From assembly GCA_030141605.1 (NCBI GenBank), contig JAQGDQ010000205.1:250001-314000 (forward strand): 64,000 bases of DNA, written 5' to 3'. Under the pieces are notes generated by a model. It made no database searches, was not told the DNA's origin, and saw only the letters and a list, made by a program, of their open reading frames with translations. Below, in pieces: positions 1-13,700 of this stretch (the stretch's first letter is position 1; each line of letters begins with the position of its first letter). A program made the position numbers and the translations under genes. Source of the stretch: Tubiluchus corallicola. Its lineage: Eukaryota; Priapulida; Priapulimorpha; Priapulimorphida; Tubiluchidae.

Positions 1-1763
1 GAATTGCTATTTATGCTAATTGACTGTTTGCAGATGTATTAGATATTAATGAGAGTAATCTTTACGAGAGTAATTTGTTAATATTTTCTTGTTGTCTAAT
101 TGGTGATTTGATGCTATTTGTCAAGTTGGGTTCTTCATTGTGGTATTCAAGATTTATATTTATGTACTGCAGGTATTTTATTTTTAGAAATGAACCAATG
201 CCATTTATTAAACAGTTTTTATATTTTTACTTGTACATGCATAATCATAATGACCATTTTTGCTGAGAAATAAAGTTTTTCCATCTTTGGGTTGTTTAAA
301 GGGTGCATATATTTTCTTATATTTTGTATTAAATTAAATGTGTTTATATCTGTCACAGTGTGTGTATGTGACGTGTGCATGTCCTATTGTGGGAGAGAGA
401 GAGAAAGGGGGGAAGGAGAGGGAGAGACAAAGAGGAAGAGTGCAGCAGTGAATATATAGAGTAAGAGTTCGCGTTAGGCCATTTGTTTGCGGTTGGCCAA
501 TGAGTTGGCAAAATTAACTAAAATTGTTTTTAAGGCAAATTTCTACATTAAACTTACACTAACGTAATAATAATTATTATGGTACATATTTTGGTAGCAC
601 AAAAAACAAATGAATACTGGTTTTTAATAAAGTTGGGACAGGTGAAAATGTATTTTTGTATTAACCTATTTGTATGGTACCACGTAGACTCATGCACATA
701 TAGTGCACTTAAGTCTGTTAGAACATTTGATAAAAAAAATATATCAGTCTATACGTAATGGGTGTAGTAAACAAAAGTATCTTTCACTCTATAATTTCTC
801 TCAGAAAATAGTTACATTCACGTTTTTATGTTCCTGGTTTTGATCAAATATTCAAGTTCTGATGCTTTGTAGTTATAAAAAGTAAATTTAATTTAATTCA
901 ATTAAGTGAACATTGGAATGATCAGTTGCAGACATGCAGATCTCAAGTCTGCTGACAAAGAGACTGTTTAACAAGTTCAACACATCAATTTCACAGATTT
1001 TTTTGAAGAGCTTACTCAAACAGATGTGTTATGGACCACCAAACTCAAACAATGTGTTATGTATGGACTATAGTTTATATTATATTTTCTTAGTTTCATT
1101 ATAACTTTCATGGATGGGAGCACAGATGACAAAGTGTTTTGGCAGGGTATCTATGACTACGAGTGGCGTACATTGCCCCATAAACAGCGCCATCTACTGG
1201 CAGCAAAGTGAAATGATTAGTAAATCAATCCCTTTTGAACCGCTGATTAACGGTTGAGCTCGAATCGAGGTCTGATCTCTGCACTGAATCGCTTCCGATT
1301 GTCACTGTACTTTTACAATGATGAATTGAAACTAAAACGCATTACATTGCTTTTAACGAAATAGAAACTGTGCGTAAAGTTAATTTGGACGCCACAAAAC
1401 AGTAGCAGCTATTTATCATCGCGCTGTAGAATTCGCTGAAATAAAATACCAGCTACAACGATTTCGCTGCATGCTGGTCGATAACAAACACGCGGATCGA
1501 TATTTTTACCCTGCTGGCATCTGCTGTCGAAAGGTCTACAGTGAGTCGTTATGCCCTGTTACATTAGATTGTGCTCCACGTAAATGTGCATACAACGGCA
1601 ATGTTGTATACGTAGCACAGCTAGGGTTACAAAAATCTAACTTGCGGTTCATAAAGTATAGAGCCGCCATGTGTTTAACACTGTTATGATGGCAATTTCG
1701 AGCGAGCAGAAGTCGCAGGTTTAGTGCTCATAAAACGATATTTTCTCGTTGGCAAGGTAAACT
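1..1763. other. Intergenic region upstream of RP2
   Basis: No coding exon is recognisable. An AATAAA at 269-274 followed by GT-rich sequence could be the 3' end of a plus-strand gene outside the window. A purine-rich GAGA tract lies at about 391-440. The last 300-400 bases must contain the RP2 promoter and 5' UTR. I see no clear TATA box there. Confidence 0.5.
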
Positions 1764-4700
1764 ATGGGCGGTTGCTGTGCTTCAAAACCAAACAAGTCGG
1801 AAGATGAAGGCAGAATTGTGGAGGAGAAACGGCGAGGCAGTAGTAAAAAAGAATACTCTTGGTTGGTTTTTTTCTATTTACATTTATTATCAGCTTATGT
1901 TTTTATAATCAGATACGGCTGTAATAATTTTAGTTACGGTGATGCAGGATCGCTATTTTCAAAAATTTTGTGAAAGCAATTTTGCAGCTTATGAAATAAT
2001 TCGTTTTGCATAAACACAGACAATTTAGCGGTCTAATATTTCCAGAGCTAATAATCCAGGCACCGAGTAGCCGTTGATTTAATTGTTTTGCATACTGTCC
2101 AGTGTGCATGCATGCGCGGCATTTGCATTTAAATCTATGTTACTCAATGTAAACACCACAGTAAAAATTCTGTTTGCATGTTACATGTCTGGTGTTTTTT
2201 TTCTTCATTTTTTTCATTTACCAAAATCTCTGGTCATGTTTCTGCCTGTTGAAGCTTCATTGAATGGAGCAAAAATAAGGTCAGCTGTACTGTGCTTGAG
2301 TTTCTTGATGGTCAGTCCAATGCATTCAGCAACAGTGAAAACGTGGTAAAGACACAATATTCAGAAGCTTTTGTCGGTGTAGTTGTATAGATGTTTCATA
2401 TAAAAGCGCACAAAATAGTTTAACGTAGTCCGATATCAGATCTATCATGACAAAGAGCTGTAACTGCTAAGGGCCCATATTCTACTTGTGTGTCACTTCA
2501 TAGCTTCAAAACACATAGCTTGGTTACCAAGCAGTCATCATTATAATTGAGGTTCGATCTCAAACATGGTACAGTTTCATTTTGTTTTACTGTTATTCTG
2601 AAACCCCTAGACTTTCCTGCAAAGATTCTGAAATAATATGTGTTAGTGCACTGATATCATGTTAACCCAGCTAGTGGCCACTAAGGGGTATTGTTTTCAA
2701 ATTGTCTAATAAAATGTTTATCCATATGATTACAAATAATGCAATTACACACTTGCAATGCTTTTTTAGCTCGCCTATTAAGGGCAGACAAAAAAATCTA
2801 CACCCCCATTTTACCAATGCCCTACAGATGTACACTGTTGCTAGAAGCCATGGCAGGCCAATGTACATCAAGGGCTGCATCATGGATTTTGATTGTGGGT
2901 ACTCTCTAGATCTGTGGTTGCATATTAGGGACACCTTGACAACCTATATTGTTCCAGCTAGGATATGGTTAGCTGCTATACGAAATTTTAAAGTTTTTCC
3001 TACAGATGTCGTTAGCACACAAAAATTCACCATTTACAAAAATAACATATTCTCGTTGGATTTTTTGTTGGCTACTTTCAGATTCAGACAATTTAACTTT
3101 TTGAGAAAAACCTGTCATACCCATAAAAAATGTTTTGTTTTTTGTACATAATTGCACATCAAAATGCGTATCAAAAAGATCTTAGCATAAAAATGTGACC
3201 ATTACAAATCTTAAGAACACCTCTAGGTCTATTGACTGCTTTTGCCTGCAAATATTCATTGCAATAAAATTAACAATTACTGTATAGAAAGCAAAATTTC
3301 TCAATGGGCAACAATTGCACTATTTCAGCCTGTGAGCTACAGAACTCTACATGAGCTAAATAGTTTTGCTGACCTATTTTGAAATTTAAAAAGGACTTCC
3401 TCAGATTAAACTGACATATTTGCCAGAGTGTGAATTTTCTAGTCATTTTTGCTAACGTGAACAATTTTCATCTAGCTCTCTATACTAACAGGTCACTGTG
3501 GTTCCGTAAGCCGGCTACCTGCAGATTGTTACTTGTTAGGTGATGTGACATTCATGCTAGTGTAAGCTAGTTATTGCTTGCGCCTCGTGAGGCTTAAGTA
3601 GAGAAACTGAGCAAAAGTGATTTCAGGTCCCAGTGAGCCCCACACGTTTCACACTTTTCAGGATAATTTGATGTTATGCCTCCCAAATAATATAATAAAA
3701 ATTGTCGAAATGCAAATGGTTATAAAACAAAGAGAAGGCTGTATTTCCTGCTGAAAGTTGAAAACATTTTCATCATGAATTATGTAGGTGAAATCCCCAG
3801 GGAGGAGACCTATTACGCTCAGCTAGATTTATCGTTTCCAGGTCGGCAACCAGGATTGTTGCTTCCCTAAATAATATTTACAGTTGTACAGCTTTAACAC
3901 ATAAGCTCTAATAGATCAATAGTATCCATTAGTGATGGGTATATAAGCAGACTGGGCTGAGAATTACCATAATGAGTATTGCGTGTTGCATTGCTAGCAT
4001 TATACACGCTGATCATGTATATTGTTGCACATGATTATCGGTTGTTGTTTGGACTTTGCATGCTAATTAACATGTGACAATACTGATTGTTTCAGGGATA
4101 AAAAGGAAAAGGTAAATCCCAAGGACTACACTATTGACAATGTAAAGGATCAGGAAGTTGGTAAACTGCCAGGTGAGGTAAAGGGTCAGCAGTTCATCAT
4201 ACAAAACTGTGAGGTATTGCATTGTTTGATCTTTTCATTGTTATAAAGTTTAATTCTTGCTAGCGATTTTATAATATATAGGCCTATTGTTTGATTTTAG
4301 GTCTGCAGAAATTTGTATTTCACTGTACTTAAAGGCACGTCTTCTCATATGACCTAAAGACTGGTATTTGGAATATACCGATCAGTTGGCTAAAAGACTT
4401 AATTTTTTGCTTGAGTAAGCTAAAACAGTTTAGTTTAGAAAGTAAGAATTGTAGAAACCTTTGCGATGGGAAAGTGCCTTCATGATGGTTCTTGAGTTGA
4501 TAAGAACTCATAGTTTAAGCATTTTCTGTTTAGTTTTTAGTCAATAAACCAATATATGGTAGTTAAACTTCTATTCCTCGGTGCTGGTTTTTCAGCTTGT
4601 ATGTACTTGTATCTTTTAGGTACTGTCCTTGAGTCTTAACCATAGCATAAAGAAGTGATATTTCTTAAACTAAATTAATCTCCTAGTAAGCTCGCATAGA

Positions 4701-7700
4701 TCTCACATTTGTGAGAAAGCTTACAAACACACAGAGGACGAAAACAGTGTAATTTTGTCTCCGCTTCAACTTTTTATTGTATTTGTGTGGAATTTAGATT
4801 TGCCCCCGCTTCAACTTTTTACTGTATAAATTTGTGTGGAATTTAGGTATTTGAAATAAATAGTAAACATAACTAAACTTATTAGAGTTCTTGTGCCACC
4901 ATAATTATGCAGAACAAGAAGGCGGAACAATCACCTTGCTCTACGGCTGATGGCATTTAGAAGACAGTAGTAACATTAACTGAATATTGTTTTTTTGACA
5001 ACAGTTGATTATATAAATTTATGTTAATTTTTTTCTAGAATGTAGGCATTTATGTTTTTGACCATTCTGCTCAAGTCACTGTGGACGACTGCAAAAATTG
5101 CAGAATATTTCTTGGTCCAGTCAAAGGAAGGTAACCACATTTATAAACTCGATGAATAAAATGGTGCATGATCAAAAAGGTACGCGTAAAATGGCTTAGT
5201 AAACATTCGGTAGGAAAAAATGACACACTTAATGAAATATGAGTTAGGGTTAGGGTAATTTGTAAGTACAATTATTTTAATTACTTTTAACTCTGCAAAG
5301 GGTTTATAGTTTCAACATTGTTTTTTGTTTGTTTGTTTACTTATTAGTTATCAATATTATGCAATTTAAACTACTGTTTGTGAGTAATGTTTATGATTAT
5401 GATTACCTCTCTCCGTCAAGGAGGTTCTGTCTTCATCGCTGTTGATTTGTTAGCTTGTTAATAGGATCATGCAAAAATTACTTAACGTATTTCCACAAAA
5501 CTTTGTGCTGAAGTTAGGCGTAGGTCATTGGATAAGCAAGACAAATTTGGTGCTGAGGGAGGGGCAAAAGTTGCCAAGAATGGCTAATTTTTTTCACAAA
5601 AGTTGTACAAAAATGTGCTCTTGAAGCTCGTGAATTTTATTATAGCTCTATGGAAAAAGAAATTTGAAAGCAAATTGACACAGGCAGTATGGCAGATGAA
5701 ACTGCCCAAGAATAGTTTTCCGAGCAGTCACCTATCCATTTATTTGCAACTCCAGTATTCATAGCCACAATTCAATACAACCTTACTTTAGTTAGATATG
5801 ACTGTGTTCACTATGACTATTATATGCGTCTGAGTTTCTTTTGCTATAGCAGCCTTCGAACATTCTTGTCTGGCTTGAACTGCACACTGGAAATCCATTC
5901 ACAGTCCATCTTTTCATCCAGTAAATAATGAAGCTGGGGCGTTGAAATATATGCTTTTGTCGAGTGGAACAAATGAGTAAGCTTTTTCACAGTTCCGGTG
6001 ATTGATGATGATCGCGGAAAGGTCAATGGTTAAGTGTACCAATTATGTTATTTGTATACATTTGACAGCGACTCGCAGCCCAAGCTACTGTAATAGAAAC
6101 AGTTTTAACAGATTCCTAGAACCTTACTTTGCTCTTGCTCCCAAGCATGGTCCTGAGAGTAAACCACTGTATGCACAGACTAATACACAGATAATAAACA
6201 TAATACACTGAAATTACCGAAATGATACGCTAGGAGGCTTTGTTTTACACACATGTCACGTGATGGTTGTAACTAACTTGCATTGCCGTGGTACACTTAA
6301 TCTCTGACCTACAGCAACTGTGCGTGCGCATAACAAAACTGTGACAAAGCTTATTTACTTAACGAGGATCAGGAAAATTGCATTTTGATATGTTGTTCAG
6401 ACGTCTTTTATGTGTCAAGGTGTTGCTAGAGGCCTCTATATGAGCGTTTGTTATGTAATTTTTTTCTTGCACATTGCCATAAGCGGTTTTTGTTGTCACT
6501 TGACTAGTTTTCACGAGACATATAACTATGTAAAAGTTTTTACACTTGCAAATATGAAGTAAAATATTTCCCATATTTAAATGTATTAAAAACAGAATAA
6601 TTATCTTGGGGAGGTGATGAATTTTGGATCAACATATTTTCACTCCACACTGACCTCAGGTTTTCCTGTTAAGTGCTTCATTTTTAGCTTGCACATTCCA
6701 GACAACATTGTGGCTTCATCAAGTGAAAGTCTTTTTTATTGGCTTGCTTTCTGTCAGCAAACTCAATTTGTAATTCTATAACTCATATATGACGCCTTAA
6801 TGAATCGTACACGTACAAGTGTCACCTTGTTGTTAGCAATGAAATTAGTTTTTGATTTATTTCCATAGCGTATTCCTAAGAAATTGCACAGACTGTTCTT
6901 GTGTGATTGCTTGCCAGCAGTTTAGGACTCGTGATTGTCGAAAGCTGCGATTATTTCTACATTGCTCTACGCAGCCGATTATCGAAGCTTCGACAGAAAT
7001 GAATTTTGCTTGCTTTCAATACAATTATGAAGAATTGGAGGGTAAGACTGTTCTTCTCTATCCTGCTTTTGCTAAATAATTTGAGTGTTTGAGTGTTGGT
7101 TAGCTGTAATTTTGCTAGCTTGTGCTGACACAATCAGACTAGCGAGATTTCTCTTGCTAGTTCTCGCAGAGAGTTAATTCGCAAGTGTGAATGGCTTTGC
7201 AAGTTCTCTCTAGTTTAACTAAGCTACAGCTTTCGCTTACTGTCGGAGAGAACTCGCATAGCTGTTCATGCTGTCAGAGAGAAAACTCGTGGGAGAAAAC
7301 TTGCTAGTCTGAATGCACCATTACGGCTCATGAGAGTGCTCGTATGGTTGGTGCAAGAATAGGTTCACTTTTCCTGTTAGTTAACTTAATTAGTTCGTTC
7401 AGTTAGTTAGTTCACTTTTCCTGTCAACATTATATGACGGTACTTACAGTACTGAGTGTTCATAATAATAGTAGTGACTTTACTTGATAACAAACGTATA
7501 GCTAACTTTATTTATTATTAATTGCTTAGTCCATACTAAGTGAAAAGAAATTATATTCAATATTTTCTTAACTTTTGTACGTTTTTAACAGTTCAATTTT
7601 AGTTCTCCGAAACAGAAATGTTGCCCATAAATTTAGTGACTACATTTAAACGCAGCGGAGAAGGTTGAAAGCCTTTGGTTCAGTTTTATGACCATGTTAA

Positions 7701-10700
7701 CTGCATTAAGACATATAAACTTGCTTGCTGAGGCAATTCCTGAAAGAACTTTGGAAACACAATAAAAATCAATATGCTTGCTATCATTCTTTTCCATTGC
7801 TTCTTTTTCCGGCAGTTGGGTGTTTTTTATGACGTAATATAAACTTTCTGAATGGTTAAAGGTACGAAGACAACAACGTAGACCCTGTCCAGTTTCAGTA
7901 CTGGTCACTATTTTGATAACAGGCCCGGATTTCAGCCAACTGTTTCCCTAAAGTGCTGCCCAACCGCAGTGCCCCAGTTAGGGTCAACAACTTTTGACTT
8001 CAAAAACAGGTAGCTACTAAGTACCAGTGGACAAACTGTACAATTGTACTGTTTAACTCTATTTGCATGGGATGATATTTAAGCTGTTACACTCGTGTAT
8101 ACTATTGTTTCGGTGTTTTATAAATGCTGTGATTTTGTTTTTCATACAGCTCAGTGATAATTTTACCAGCTGAACAAAATTAAGCTTACATTGATTTTAA
8201 GATTTCAAGCTACTTAGTTGATTTGATCTTACTTTCTGGAGTAACATGTAGTTGTTCTTAATAAGTAAATGTAAAATATGTAGCATTTATATTATTCTAG
8301 AATAAATAGAATTGAAGAGTAGCATTCCCATAGAGTATTTTACATATGTAACAATTCACCTGCATTTTTATTTTGGTAGATTGTTGCATGAATATGACCA
8401 TAACTAGTCGAAACTTTGCAGATGTTTTTGTCTGAATAAAAGCCTTGTGGATGCTGGCTGTTATTTTCATTTATAGAGTTATTCTTTGATGATATTAACA
8501 CTTAAGCAAGTATTCTTATCCAGCCACAAATTGTTTGTGACCCTAAAAAAGCAAAAACATCCATGTCTTGTCTATGTACAGTGTCACTTTCATGAAGAAA
8601 ATGTTTTACTATCTTGCTTCGTACAGGGAAAAAGTAGTTTCAGGAAGACAATCTGCACTGTTGATTTTACTAAGTAATGCAATTAGTCTGCACAGTAACT
8701 AGAAAATGCAGTTGCAACGTGTTTCGGTTTTGAAACATTTCTTGGTCGTTTTGTTACAGAAGACAGAGTGCAATCTAATGCAACCTGTTTGCTGTTTGCT
8801 AAGATCTTTATCCTGTAAAGCCTTCTAGAAACACATACAAGAGATAAGGCATTTTAGTTAAGAGATAATGCATTTTATTGATTGTGATTGTGTTCTGTAA
8901 GACATAGGTGTATATGCTACTGAGACCTGTGCTGCACCTTCTCCGTCGCCCTCCCCTTCCCCTTGTGACTTGAGTACGTACTATTGTGCTTAATTGTTAA
9001 TCCAGGGCTGGCCAATAACAAAATATCAAAGAAGTTATACTGTTATGGCATAAAAAGCATTGCAAAAATGAAAGTTGCCAAAAATTTTATTTTAATTCAT
9101 CACAAATAGTCAGACAGCTTTAAAAAAATATGTGTTGGAGTTCTTTATCCTGGGAACTTGGGGTTTGAGTACCCTAGGTATGATAGCTTCCACTGCTGTT
9201 TTGTTTAAAAAATGTGCTTATTGTGAGAAATGCTGAAAGTATGCAACAACAAATTGCTTAGTATAAAAATTTAATTTAGTTTCCTAAATTTTAGTAGTTT
9301 GTACTAATTCAATATTTCAATATTTTGCACTAAGAATAATGAAAGTACACCATCATCTTGCACGGGGATTTTTGCAAAATTTTGGAACATAAATGCTCTG
9401 GGATTGACTAGATACAGCTGCCAAACTTTGAGGGATGATTCTTAAGGCCATTGCAACAGCGTTTTGGACATTTTTATAAAATTGCACATTTTGACCTGCT
9501 CTCCCGAGATACTAAAGAGATGTTCCTGCACTTTGGTGGTTTATAACTCCAAAACGTTCACAGATAAACAATTGGCTACTATTAGCAAGGACAAATAGTA
9601 AATTATATATGGGCTTTCATTTGGTGGCATGATTTTCACAGAATCAGAATTTTTACATAACTTGCAAGTCAAGCCTCAAAATATGATGAAATGTATTTTG
9701 GACTAAAAAGAAATCAGAATTTGTTATAAGAATCGGTCTCAGTTGCTCAACAAGGGCAATCTACACATAGAACTGCATTGTTTGCGTGTAAAGTGTATCT
9801 AGGCTCTAAAATAAACTTTTATTTCACAGATCAATTTAAATCAGCAGAAATCAGTCTTTTCAATAACAACTGGTACAGTGTGCATGACTTTACTCCGGCA
9901 GCCGGTGATGAGGAGGCGAATTGGAAATTGTTACCCGAAGTAAGAGTAATTTTTCTCAGTGACTTGTGCTCCTTAAAAAGTTATAAATACACACATTGTA
10001 GAGATGATTTGTCTGAGATATAATGGGTGTAAATCGTGTAGTGTTTTTTTTGCAATTTTCTCGTGCTGAAGCTTGTAACAGCTTTTTGGGCTTCGTGTTT
10101 GACTGTGAGTCTATAAAAACCTCAGCACCATGAAGCCAGATTTTTAAAAGTAATGATTCTTGTAGCATGTATAGTGGTGGAGTGGTGTAGCAATCTTTAT
10201 AAATGTGTTAGTAATTGCCTATAAATCCCTCAACAAAGTCACATTTATCACCCCGCATGAAGTTTCTTGCTGTGTTTTTTGCCCGGAACATTGTTATTAA
10301 CTTTGATAAAGAGAAATGGCCTGGCACCTGTTTAAGTGTTATTAGATTTGTGCCCTTATTTGTTAGACATGTTCTTACTTTTTCTTTGCTGAGTATTAAA
10401 GCGCGGTCACTGAACTGTAAGTGAAAATTTTGCATTACGGGCAGAACTGAATAATAATATCTTTCTTCCTTCATTGAGTCAAATTTGATTAAATCCAACT
10501 GTCTCATTGATTGTCTAATAAATCTGATTAAATTCCGAATCATCATTTATAATCAAATTCTTGCAGTTGGTAAATTTTCAAAGTCGATATTGAAAGTCTT
10601 GTCTCGGCACTATTGAATTATTCATATACTAAGTGAAACTGTTGATGAATGCAAAGTCCAGCGTAAAGTCAAAATTATAGTTATCATTAAGTTTAGAAGT

Positions 10701-13700
10701 TAGATTAATTTATAAAGCTGTGATATGTGGTTCCTCAATGAGGTGGCGATAAGTGACCCCTTTCTTTCTTTCTTTTCTTCATGCTTTATCTTTTTCCCTA
10801 TTATATTTTATAATAACAGTTGTGGCTTTGCTTTAGTGTTAACAAATGTTGTCTAAAGTTTGCGATTCCCCACACACAAGAAATTAGTTTTGTAAAATTA
10901 GAGTTGGGGTTAGCATTAGGGTTAGGGTTAGGATCAGGGTTAGGGTTATGATTAGGGTTAGGGTTAAGTTAGGATTAGGGTATTTAAATTGTGTGGGATT
11001 GCAAACTTCTTCGGAATTTTTTATAAACCAGTTTGTTTTGTTCGCATACATATCATTACCTGTGTTTTTGTGGAATAAATGGTAATACTGCATATGTACT
11101 TTTTGGAGAAATTCACTGTAGAAGAATCGTTCCAGAGCCAAGAATGTAGTTTTCTAAACATATCTATGCAGTGCAACTGTTACCTCAATAAAATTTCACT
11201 GAGAAGATGTACTCTCTTATCTAGGTAATAGGGAGCAGCTGATTGCATGTATTGTTATATACATAAAATAACAGGTGACCTATTTATAGAATTTGGTGTA
11301 TCCAGAAATACCAATTTTCTGATCTCAATTGTAACAGTTGAAGTGTAACAGGTTCAATTAGAAATCGGGCTAATATCTGCTGTTTTTAGGAAACAAAGGT
11401 AGAGGATTACGTTCCATTGCCAACTTTAGAAAAATTTCAAAATTTAAAGATCTCTACGCATCCCAAGGACAGCGTTGTTCCGTATGCGACGTCATCGCAG
11501 CGGAGAAAAACAAACCAGGTGAGAGTGTGCATCCTCATTATTATGCTAAATTATTTGTTTTGTATAAATGTGTTAATATTTAAGAATTAATGAAATGTTG
11601 TCACTGACAGTTAGATATTCACCGTAGTTTTACAGAGCAACAATAACTCACAAGCTTTTAACATCCATATAATGTATCAATACATTTGGTGCACAACTCC
11701 ATATTCATGCTTTAAATTGAAGTTACTGTGACGGCTAACAGTGACAGCTGTCCGTGTCAGAGACAAAATCTGATCTAAGCTCTTACTGCAAACAGCATTC
11801 CAGATGTGAAGATGTGTTATTAATGCCATGAATGCATTTTGGATGCTTTTTTTAAATACAGCTGTAGCTGTTTCCATCCTGTTTCTTCTCAAAACTGTTG
11901 ATAAGGGAATGTAAGGACCCAATTAGATATCGGTATTAACCCAGGAAAAAAAAAGAACTGATGAGCTATTGTCATTAGCATCTGTATACCAGGAGAGCAA
12001 CTGAGTGAAAAAAGAACATTTGTTTTTACAAAATTAAGCAATCATGTTAACCACAGTCAAAATTTTATCTGACACCACATGGCATTTTGCTATATAAAAT
12101 TTTTCTTGGCTGATTACTGTGCACTTCTAAACTGGAATGGCATTAAATTTTATTGCTATGCGTTTACGAAAACATTGAAATTTGAAAAGGACTTTGAACA
12201 TTTATGTAATTTTTTAAAATTGCTTTAAGATCACTGCAGAATGATCTTAAATACGTTAATGAGTAGATTATGTAATTAAAACTATTTTCATGTAATACAG
12301 TTTTTTGCAAAATTGCTTCAATGCTTGTTGTAATAACCAGTCATTAAAAATAGCAACCAATAATATATGCAAATTTACAAGCAGCAGTGGCAGCAGTTAC
12401 TTGTTTTAAAAATGCTACAAAAAACTCATTCGCTATACGAAATGAAAATCAATTAGTGTTTATCAGTTTCCCTCAACTGTATGTTGGCTTAGTTATATGC
12501 TGCATGGATTACCTTTTAACTAATGTACCATATTTTGAATATGTACATATGATAGAGCTATTTAACAGTTGCCAGTTTTAGGATGTGTACCGTATTTTCC
12601 CGTGTATAAGAGACCCTTTTTTGCTCAGAATTTTCACTTTAAAAATAGGGGGTCTCTTATACATGGGAGTAAGTCTTTTCAATAAGATGCATAAATTGTG
12701 ACACTAATGATTTTAAAGAAATAAGTGCTCTACAACTGTTTTGCGTGTCGCGTTCGACTATGAAGCGGTTGTAAGCAATACAAGCATCGTGACACAGGCA
12801 TTATCTCCTCGTTTTCTCTTTTCCTGTTACAGGTTTGCAGGTACGCACTTTAATATATACCAGTACTCTTTTTCTACAACACATTAACTGGTTTTATTTT
12901 GTTTTCAGTACCGCACTGAGTTGAAAAAAGTTGTACTTTACCCTCTAAAAATGTCCGTCTGAAAAAACTTTTTTCCAGAATTTTTGCCTAAAAATTGAAG
13001 GGGTCTCTTATACACAAGGGTCTCTTATACACGGGAAAATACGGTAATTAACATTCTGCAGTGCACAAGCATTTATAGTGTTTGTATCCTGTATGACTGT
13101 ATCTTTAAATATGATTAATACCTAGACTTGTTTTTCTTGCAGTCGTGTCTAGTCGTTTTCTTTTCGGACGGTGGGCAAACAGAGAGAGCGAGAAACTTTC
13201 TTAACGAAATGAGGGAAAGCCATGTATGTATTAAATATTTATTGTACAATGTATGTAAAATTTAATCATTTTGGTACAACAATTGCATGGTGGTGCATCT
13301 ATAGTTCGTTACCCAACAGCAAATTAGACTTCACAAATCAGTTAACTACTATTTGCATATTAACATCCTTGCAGATAATTATGTGGTGTCTTTGTTTTGC
13401 TGCGGTTTTACAAGTTATCTGCTAGCATTCCTTGCAATAGATGGCAGCAGCATCATGCTTTTAATAATGTCAATGTGCATGACGTGATTGCGAAGAAATT
13501 CCAAGTGTGGCTCATGCAGATATTGACACGTTTTTATTTTAACAGGAGCAGTAGTGTTTCATTACAGCATCAACTGTGATATTAATGTCTTTTTCCATAG
13601 TTTCTCCTCATTTGAGCAGTGAAATTGCTAGGCACAGCAGCTTCAGGCAGTGAGTGCATGGTGCTGCCATCTGTGGTTGATAATGTATTACTAATTATCT

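Noticed and set aside
2702-3151. 149-residue open frame in RP2 intron 1
   Set aside because: No similarity, signal peptide or splice context. Probably chance, though the surrounding sequence could be an unrecognised repeat.
5242-5258. Third telomere-like hairpin (GTTAGGGTTAGGGT)
   Set aside because: Only about two TTAGGG units, and no inverted arms were found around it.
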